A stretch of 36,789 nucleotides of DNA from JAIRTY01 sp050257395 (GTDB lineage Bacteria; Actinomycetota; Actinomycetes; Streptosporangiales; Streptosporangiaceae): NCBI GenBank assembly GCA_050257395.1, contig JBLMWU010000117.1, forward strand, positions 1 to 36,789. Direction: 5' to 3'. The position numbers and the translations under genes are program-made. Positions 31,411 to 36,789 of the stretch are shown here, one piece after another. The notes beneath the pieces were generated by a model. That model was given only the letters and a program-made list of their open reading frames with translations. It had not been told where the DNA came from and ran no database searches. Numbering within the stretch: position 1 is the first letter of the stretch; each line of letters begins with the position of its first letter.

Positions 31411-32523
31411 CTACCAGGTGTGGCCCCAGGGCAGCACCGCCGCGACCGCGATGGCCACGAACACCAGGGTCAGGTAGCCGATCGACAGATGGAACAACCG
31501 CATCGGGGCCGGGTTGGCGCTGGGCCGCACGGCCCCGGCGCATGCCCCCTCAGCGGGCCCCGCGCCGCCCCCGGCGGGCGTGCCGTGGCCGGCCGCGGAC
31601 GCCATCACCGAGACCGCCGCGGCCAGCGCCCCGCCCGCGGCCGCCTGGCCCGCGTCCGCCTCGCCCGCGTCCGCCTCGCCCGCGGCGATGCGGCCGACCC
31701 GGATCTGCAGCCGGTGCGCCTCGGCCAGGAACCAGACGCCGAGCACGGCCGCGCAGGCGGTGTAGACCCACCCGGCGTAGGGGGCCAGCGCCAGCGTGGT
31801 GGCGACCATCACATACGAGTAGATCAGGATCCGGCGGGCCACCACCTCCGGCGGCGCCACCACCGGGAGCATGGGGACGCTGGCGGCGGCGTAGTCATCC
31901 TTGAACTTCATGGCCAGCGCCCAGGTGTGCGGCGGCGTCCAGAAGAAGATGATCGCGAACAGGATGACCGGCGCCCAGCTGAGCGTGCCGGTCACCGCGG
32001 CCCAGCCGACCAGCACCGGGACGCAGCCGGCGGCGCCGCCGATCACGATGTTGGAGGCGGTCCGCCGCTTGAGGCCGAGCGTGTAGACGAACACGTAGAA
32101 CACGATCGCCGAGTCGGCCAGCACGGCCGAGAGCCAGTTGGTGAGCAGCCCGAGCATCAGCGTCGCCGCGATGCCCAGCACCACCCCGAACCCCAGCGCC
32201 TCGGCCGGGCGGATCACCGACAGCGGGGCCGGCCGGGCCAGCGGGCGCCGGGACGTCCGCCGCATCACCGCGTCGATGTCCCGGTCGAGGTAGCAGTTGA
32301 ACGTGTTCGCGCTGCCCGCCGCCAGCGCGCCGCCCACCAGCGTGGCGACCATCAGCCCCGGCGACGGCAGCCCGCGCGCCGCCAGGAACATGGTGGGGAT
32401 GGTCGTCACCAGCAGCAGCTCGATGATCCGCGGTTTGGTGAGCGCGAACAGCGACCGGGCGACCAGCCGGGCCGAGCGGCGCCCCGCCACAGCGGGGAGC
32501 GCGCTCGCCGGGGCTTGTGTCAC
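31411..32523 (-). CDS. ctaB: Protoheme IX farnesyltransferase (heme O synthase)
   Basis: 370 aa, UbiA superfamily. It transfers farnesyl to heme B to make heme O for the oxidase encoded upstream. The first Asp-rich motif is NCYLDRDIDAVMRRT (NxxxDxxxD), the second region is YTLGLKRRT, and PPHTWALAMKFKDDY is typical of heme O synthases. Nine membrane segments are expected. Between the last two there is an unusual Ala/Gly insertion of about 57 residues (31515-31686), partly built of a 15-bp tandem repeat (31651-31680) coding GEADA twice. The GTG start at 32523 overlaps the stop of the small membrane-protein gene by 4 bp. Confidence 0.95.
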   Translation of the reverse strand: MTQAPASALPAVAGRRSARLVARSLFALTKPRIIELLLVTTIPTMFLAARGLPSPGLMVATLVGGALAAGSANTFNCYLDRDIDAVMRRTSRRPLARPAPLSVIRPAEALGFGVVLGIAATLMLGLLTNWLSAVLADSAIVFYVFVYTLGLKRRTASNIVIGGAAGCVPVLVGWAAVTGTLSWAPVILFAIIFFWTPPHTWALAMKFKDDYAAASVPMLPVVAPPEVVARRILIYSYVMVATTLALAPYAGWVYTACAAVLGVWFLAEAHRLQIRVGRIAAGEADAGEADAGQAAAGGALAAAVSVMASAAGHGTPAGGGAGPAEGACAGAVRPSANPAPMRLFHLSIGYLTLVFVAIAVAAVLPWGHTW

Positions 32524-32768
32524 GATCCGTCCTCCGTTGTCGGTGCAGCCTCAGCGCCGCCATTGTCGGCCGGCGCGGCCGATGCCCGGGCCGTGCCTGC
32601 CCCGGCGGGCGCCAGGTCCCGGTGCCCGGGCACCACGTGCGGCCGGGACAGCAGGTAGAACAAGACGGCGGCAACCACCACGAAAAGCCCGACTGGGATG
32701 GCGAAAGTCTCGACGGACCCGGCGAGGCTCCAGTCGCGACCCAAGTCGGCGAGGATCAATGCGTGCAC
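32520..32768 (-). CDS. Small single-helix membrane protein
   Basis: 82 aa. One membrane segment is seen (FAIPVGLFVVVAAVLFYLL, residues about 22-40), followed by an Ala/Pro/Gly-rich, acidic C-terminal tail. The family is not recognised. The GTG at 32768 has AGGAGG upstream, and the stop overlaps the ctaB start (coupled). Its place inside the oxidase operon suggests a small subunit or assembly factor of the oxidase, by position only. Confidence 0.75.
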   Translation of the reverse strand: MHALILADLGRDWSLAGSVETFAIPVGLFVVVAAVLFYLLSRPHVVPGHRDLAPAGAGTARASAAPADNGGAEAAPTTEDGS

Positions 32769-32799
32769 GCCAGCCTCCTGTGGCTCAATTCACACATGT

Positions 32800-33726
32800 T
32801 CATCTGAGTCCGGGCCGGGACGGCCAGACCTGCTTGGGTGGCGTGAGCAGCCGGTCGAGGCCGGCCGCGGCCGCCTCGGCCTCTTCGTCGTTCAGCCACC
32901 GGGTCAGGAGCGCGATCCCCGCGAGCAGCATCGGCGGCAGGGCCAGCATCCACAGGACCGCACCGCCGATCTGCTGATCTGTGACCACGCTCAGGGGATG
33001 GAGATGAAGCGGGGTCCGGTACCCGGGGTACTCCAGGCCCGAACCGAACGTGAGGGACATGGCCAGCACCGTGCTGGCCGCCATGGTGCCGGTCAGCAGC
33101 ATGACCCGCTGCAGCGGCCCGAACGCCGGGCTGTGCGGCCGTGACCCGATCAGCTGGCGCCACAGCAGGATCCCGCCGCCCAGGTAGGTGACCACCTCGG
33201 CGCCGTACAGCAGCGGCTGGCGGGCCGACGCGTCGTACCCGGCTGGCAGGTGCCAGGCCCACCAGGCCAGGTTGTAGCCGACGGTCACGCCTACCGGCAC
33301 GGTCAGCCAGCCCCGGGCGGGACGCGGCCGGGCGGGGCGGTCATCCGCCTCGCCCGCCGCGCCGCCCCGGCTCAGGCCCCGGGGCTGTGCCAGCCGCCCG
33401 AGGGCAAGCCCTCGGGCGAGTGGCTGCCAGGGAGCGCCGAGGACCAGCAGGCCCGGCGCCACCAGGGCCAGCAGCAGGTCCTGCAGGCTCCGGATCCAGA
33501 CGTACACGTGTGACCAGTAGCCGAGCGGTGACAGCAGCGCGAGCGCCGCCACCAGCAGCCCGGCCTGGAAGGCGACCGCCTCCCGCACCCGGGCCGGGCG
33601 GTCGCCGCCCGGCTCCCCGGCGCCGGCGGCCGCGCCGCGCACCCCGAGCAGGTGCACGGCGGCGACCACCGCGTAGGCGGCCAGGACGACCGCGTTCGCC
33701 GACCAGTGCGAGACAACCACGTTCAT
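32800..33726 (-). CDS. ctaG: CtaG-like cytochrome c oxidase assembly protein
   Basis: 308 aa, about seven membrane segments. It resembles the caa3-type CtaG family in LLLALVAPGLLVLGAPW, WWAWHLPAGYD and the following YGAEVVTYLGGGILLWRQL. Family members help insert copper into cytochrome oxidase. From memory of the family, the usual His residues in HMxxH before the APxLLVLG segment and in the later LH...EH helix are replaced here (RSLQD and LYGAE), so its copper role may be altered. It lies 57 bp after ctaE and 31 bp before the small membrane-protein gene in the same operon. Confidence 0.8.
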   Translation of the reverse strand: MNVVVSHWSANAVVLAAYAVVAAVHLLGVRGAAAGAGEPGGDRPARVREAVAFQAGLLVAALALLSPLGYWSHVYVWIRSLQDLLLALVAPGLLVLGAPWQPLARGLALGRLAQPRGLSRGGAAGEADDRPARPRPARGWLTVPVGVTVGYNLAWWAWHLPAGYDASARQPLLYGAEVVTYLGGGILLWRQLIGSRPHSPAFGPLQRVMLLTGTMAASTVLAMSLTFGSGLEYPGYRTPLHLHPLSVVTDQQIGGAVLWMLALPPMLLAGIALLTRWLNDEEAEAAAAGLDRLLTPPKQVWPSRPGLR

Positions 33727-33783
33727 GACGGTTGTGCCCTCCGGCCGGCTGACGTGGCCCTCCGGATGAGCCGCTCCCTTCTC

Positions 33784-34446
33784 CTACAGCACGTAGAACA
33801 GCACCCAAAACACTATCGTCACGGCCGCGAGGTAGTTCCACACGGTCGCGAAGGCGCTCAGCGATGCCTGGAACCGCTGCACCGTGAACACCTCTTTGAA
33901 GGTGGGCGGCTGCTCCACAAAGGAGATCGCCGGGATCGCCCGGGCCCGCATGAGCAGGGTCTCCAGCCAGATCATCGCGCAGAACCAGATGAACAGCAGC
34001 ACCGGGTAAGCACTGACGAACACGCTGGCGAAGCCGGAACTGCCGGGGAAGAAGGGCAGGTTCAGCAGCTCGATGACCTGGAGGGCCACCGCGGCCAGTC
34101 CCAGCACCAGCGCCACCCAGCCGACCGACTGCCAGGTGCTCTTGCTGCCGCGCTTGATCCGCTGCAGCGCGAGGTAGTGGATGAGAGCGCTGGCCACGAC
34201 CAGCACCATGATGACCGTGCCCATGGCCATTGACGGCGCCTTGTAGCCGGACCCGTGCCACCTCCCGCTCGAGTTGAGCGAGCGCAGGAAGAAGTAGGCG
34301 AACACGAACGAGCCGAAGAGGAAGGAGAGCCCTCCCATGGCGAGCCGGGAACCGGTCCAGGCCCCGTTGAGCGCGGCTTCGTGGTAGAAGCCGGCCTCCT
34401 CCATCTCCCGGTTCAGCCCGGCGGGCTGCGCGGACGTCTCAGCCAT
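33784..34446 (-). CDS. ctaE: Cytochrome c oxidase subunit III
   Basis: 220 aa, heme-copper oxidase subunit III with five membrane helices as in short bacterial forms (GGLSFLFGSFVFAYFFL, MAMGTVIMVLVVASALIHYLAL, VGWVALVLGLAAVALQVIELL, VSAYPVLLFIWFCAMIWLETLL, FATVWNYLAAVTIVFWVLFYVL; given in separate pieces). The family C-terminal pattern VWNYLAAVTIVFWVLFY is clear. It has no metal centre and stabilises subunit I. The ATG at 34446 is 2 bp after the ctaD stop, with its ribosome site inside the end of ctaD, so the two are coupled. Confidence 0.93.
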   Translation of the reverse strand: MAETSAQPAGLNREMEEAGFYHEAALNGAWTGSRLAMGGLSFLFGSFVFAYFFLRSLNSSGRWHGSGYKAPSMAMGTVIMVLVVASALIHYLALQRIKRGSKSTWQSVGWVALVLGLAAVALQVIELLNLPFFPGSSGFASVFVSAYPVLLFIWFCAMIWLETLLMRARAIPAISFVEQPPTFKEVFTVQRFQASLSAFATVWNYLAAVTIVFWVLFYVL

Positions 34447-34448
34447 CG

Positions 34449-36410
34449 CTATGCCTCCGCTCCTGCGCTCGCGTAGGCCGCGCTGACCACGCCGACCGGC
34501 GGGTTCAGGTCAGCCACCGGCGGCGCATCCTTGACCCCGTACTCATACGGGCTGGAGAGAACAACCGGGACATGCTCGAAGTTCTCCGGTATAGGCGGCG
34601 AGGCTGTCTGCCATTCCAGGCCCCGCGAGTTCCACGGGTTCGCCTCCGCCTTCTCCCGCCAGAACAGCGTGGACATGATCAGGTTGATCAGGAAGATCAG
34701 CAGGGACGCGCCGAGGAAGTACGCCGAGATCGACACCCAGTCGTTCAGCGTCTGCAGGTTCCGCGCGTACTCGAACACCCGCCGCGGCATGCCCATCATC
34801 CCGAGGGCGAACAGCGGCAGGAAGGTGGAGTTGAACGCCAGGAACATGGTCCAGAAGTGGAGCTTGCCCAGCTTCTCGTTCAGCTTGACCCCCAGCATCT
34901 TGGGCAGCCAGTAGTAGATGCCCGCCATGAACGCGAAGATCAGGCCGCCCATGATCGTGTAGTGGAAGTGCGCCATCACGAAGAAGCTGCCGTGCTCGGT
35001 GGTGTCGGCCGGCACGTCCGACAGGAACACCCCGGAGACCCCGCCCAGCAGGAAGTTGAAGTACATCGCCAGGCAGAACAGCATGGGCACGGTGAAGCGG
35101 ATCTTCGCCTTCCAGAACGTGCCCAGCGCGGTCAGGTAGATGAACCCGGTCGGGATGGAGATCAGCTCCGTGGTGAGCATGTACAGCGGCCGCATGTCCG
35201 GGTTGATCCCGCTGTCGAACAGGTGGTGCTGCCACACGAAGAAGCTCAGCAGCGCCACCCCGAACATCCCGGCCGCGCCTACCTTGTAGCCGAACAGCGG
35301 CTTGCGGCAGAACACCGGGATGATCTCCGACACCACGCCGAACCCGGGCAGAGCGAGGATGTACACCTCGGGGTGCCCGAAGAACCAGAACAGGTTCTCC
35401 CACAGGTAGCTGGAGCCGCCGAGCTGGTTCACGTAGTTGGCGGTCAGCACGGTCCGGTCGGTGATCATCAGGTAGCAGCCGGCCACCAGCACCGGCACGG
35501 ACAGCACCTGCAGGAACGACACCGTGAACATCGACCAGACGAAGATGGGCAGGCGGCTCCAGCGCATACCCGGCGCCCGGTAGTTGATGTAGGTGACGAT
35601 CAGGTTGAATCCGGCCAGGATCAGCGAAATACCCATGATCGACCAGACAACCGCGTAGGCGTCCATTCCCTGCCCGGCCTGCACGTTGAGCGGGGCGTAG
35701 CCGGTCCAGCCGGTCGGGAACCCGCCCCACAGCATGCTGGACAGGAGGATGACGTAAGCGGGCGGGGTGAGCCAGAAGGCCAGCGCCTCGATCCGCGGGA
35801 ACGCCATCCGCTTCGACCCGATCATGAGCGGGCCGAAGTACTGGCCGAACGGCCCGAGCACGACCGACGACATCATCATCATCATCATGACCGAGTGCTC
35901 GCCCACCACCATGAGGTACTGGTTGGCGTTGAGCACGTGGTAGGTCGGCGACAGCAGCTCGGTCCTGATCGCCAGCGCGAACAGGCCGCCGGTCAGGAAG
36001 TAGGTCGTCATCCCGAACAGGTACTGGATGCCGACCACCTTGTGGTCCAGCGTGTACCGGAAGTACTTGGCGACGCCGCCCGCGGGGGCGTGCTCGATGT
36101 CCGGCAGCGGCTTGCCCACCAGCAGGCGGCCAAGGTCGTTGAACACGCCCAGGCCGGCCAGCCAGCCGAGGGTGCCGACCACGTAGCCGAGAATCAGCGG
36201 CAGGTCCCGCTGGTCGCCGAGCCCGGTGTAGTAAGCGCCCTGGGTGTCCGGCGACAGCAGCTGTCCGAGCAGGTGGCCGAGGATGTAGCCGATCACCGCC
36301 CCGATCAGGCCGGTGTGGACGGCTGGCCTCATCCACCAGGGCCTGCCGTTCTGCTGGTGGGGGCCGACCGGCTGGATCCGGTCAGCGCCGGGCGTGGCTT
36401 CGATAGCCAT
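34449..36410 (-). CDS. ctaD: Cytochrome c oxidase subunit I, divergent
   Basis: 653 aa, O2-reducing core subunit. Metal ligands are kept: heme a His172 (in GEHSV) and His483, heme a3 His481 (AHFHY), CuB His346 in GHPEVY with cross-linking Tyr350 and Glu348, and His395-His396 (QHH). It has two extra N-terminal helices before the canonical first helix near residue 125. By alignment to Rhodobacter CtaD the D-channel residues are changed (Asp132 to Arg201, Asn121 to Gln190, Asn139 to Glu208), the K-channel Lys362 is Ile424 and the Mg-ligand Asp412 is Gly474. Six Met in a row (175-180, ATG repeated) follow the heme a His. GGAGAGG precedes the ATG. It follows ctaC by 72 bp. Confidence 0.93.
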   Translation of the reverse strand: MAIEATPGADRIQPVGPHQQNGRPWWMRPAVHTGLIGAVIGYILGHLLGQLLSPDTQGAYYTGLGDQRDLPLILGYVVGTLGWLAGLGVFNDLGRLLVGKPLPDIEHAPAGGVAKYFRYTLDHKVVGIQYLFGMTTYFLTGGLFALAIRTELLSPTYHVLNANQYLMVVGEHSVMMMMMMSSVVLGPFGQYFGPLMIGSKRMAFPRIEALAFWLTPPAYVILLSSMLWGGFPTGWTGYAPLNVQAGQGMDAYAVVWSIMGISLILAGFNLIVTYINYRAPGMRWSRLPIFVWSMFTVSFLQVLSVPVLVAGCYLMITDRTVLTANYVNQLGGSSYLWENLFWFFGHPEVYILALPGFGVVSEIIPVFCRKPLFGYKVGAAGMFGVALLSFFVWQHHLFDSGINPDMRPLYMLTTELISIPTGFIYLTALGTFWKAKIRFTVPMLFCLAMYFNFLLGGVSGVFLSDVPADTTEHGSFFVMAHFHYTIMGGLIFAFMAGIYYWLPKMLGVKLNEKLGKLHFWTMFLAFNSTFLPLFALGMMGMPRRVFEYARNLQTLNDWVSISAYFLGASLLIFLINLIMSTLFWREKAEANPWNSRGLEWQTASPPIPENFEHVPVVLSSPYEYGVKDAPPVADLNPPVGVVSAAYASAGAEA

Positions 36411-36482
36411 CCGGTCACCTCTCCATCGAATGGATCGAGAAAGTCATCACCGTGCGGGCCGCCGCTGGCGGCCGGAGCGGCG

Positions 36483-36789
36483 TCATGGCGACACCGGGTC
36501 GCCCGGCGTGCCAGCCTGCGGCCCTGGGTAGTAGTAGCCGTTGCCTCCGATGATCCCGTTGATGTTCGGGTCGGTGAGGTCCTTGCCCAGCTGCTTGACG
36601 ACGGTCGGGTCGTAGGTCAGCGCGAACGGCGGCAGCATGGGGCTGGCCACGCCGATGATGCCGGCGCCCTGCTCCTTGCTGTTGAGCCCGGACGCCCAGC
36701 TCTGGAAGCCAGACACGCTGACCACCTTGCCGGTGTTGAACATCGCGCCGTGCCAGATGCCGCACAGCTCGTTGCAGCGGACCGTGAAC
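36483..36789 (-). CDS. ctaC: Cytochrome c oxidase subunit II, partial (C-terminal)
   Basis: The 5' end is outside the window; the last 101 codons are present. The CuA site is complete in the visible part: RCNELCGIWHGAM supplies two Cys, Glu, His and Met. This shows an oxidase that takes electrons from cytochrome c and not a quinol oxidase. The C-terminal tail after the CuA loop is about 85 residues and ends Pro/Gly-rich. It is the first visible gene of the minus-strand oxidase operon ctaC-ctaD-ctaE-ctaG-small-ctaB. Confidence 0.92.
   Translation of the reverse strand, partial: FTVRCNELCGIWHGAMFNTGKVVSVSGFQSWASGLNSKEQGAGIIGVASPMLPPFALTYDPTVVKQLGKDLTDPNINGIIGGNGYYYPGPQAGTPGDPVSP

Noticed and set aside
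1..36789. Mobile elements, tRNA or rRNA genes, phage or defence islands
   Set aside because: No transposase, integrase, tRNA fold, rRNA segment or known defence gene was seen on either strand.

Overview
The window is about 37 kb of very GC-rich DNA with GTG and ATG starts, dense and often convergent or overlapping genes, and a gene set that points to a soil-type actinomycete: three SAV_2177-type methyltransferases, a GAF-SpoIIE phosphatase, secreted proteins with Ala-rich signal peptides, and an Erm-type methylase. Genus cannot be fixed from the sequence. No rRNA, tRNA, CRISPR array, transposase or phage gene was seen.

Left part (1-8.4 kb): an NmrA-type oxidoreductase, a cupin and acetate kinase on the plus strand meet a carboxymuconolactone decarboxylase-like gene on the minus strand, whose promoter matches the ECF41 sigma-factor consensus exactly. 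Next comes an arginine deiminase locus that has lost its front half. The first ~59 residues of an ArcD-like permease are joined, out of frame, to the last ~72 residues of arginine deiminase, followed by intact arcB and arcC. A DevR/DosR-like palindrome lies upstream. A MerR regulator diverges from an epimerase across a typical MerR-type promoter, and a zinc alcohol dehydrogenase follows. Acetate kinase, the arc genes and the alcohol dehydrogenase together suggest a low-oxygen or fermentative set.

Middle part (8.4-26 kb): a secreted beta-helix protein and a secreted penicillin-acylase-family hydrolase form a minus-strand pair. Then come three tandem SAV_2177-family methyltransferases with signs of gene conversion, a pirin, uracil-DNA glycosylase, a large secreted beta-propeller protein, an Erm-like rRNA methylase with an overlapping upstream reading frame, a TetR/SDR divergent pair with two palindromic operators, an acyl-CoA synthetase and a GAF-SpoIIE phosphatase.

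Right part (26-36.8 kb): a LolA/RseB-like exported protein, an ABC ATPase and an ABC-2 permease are transcribed away from an OmpR-type two-component system. The shared upstream region holds three 21-bp direct repeats. The ATPase appears to have a frameshift at its start. The window ends in a minus-strand aa3-type cytochrome c oxidase cluster (subunits II, I, III, a CtaG-like protein, a small membrane protein, heme O synthase). Its subunit I keeps all metal ligands but lacks the usual D-channel Asp and K-channel Lys, which is one of the two most unusual points in the window together with the arc deletion.
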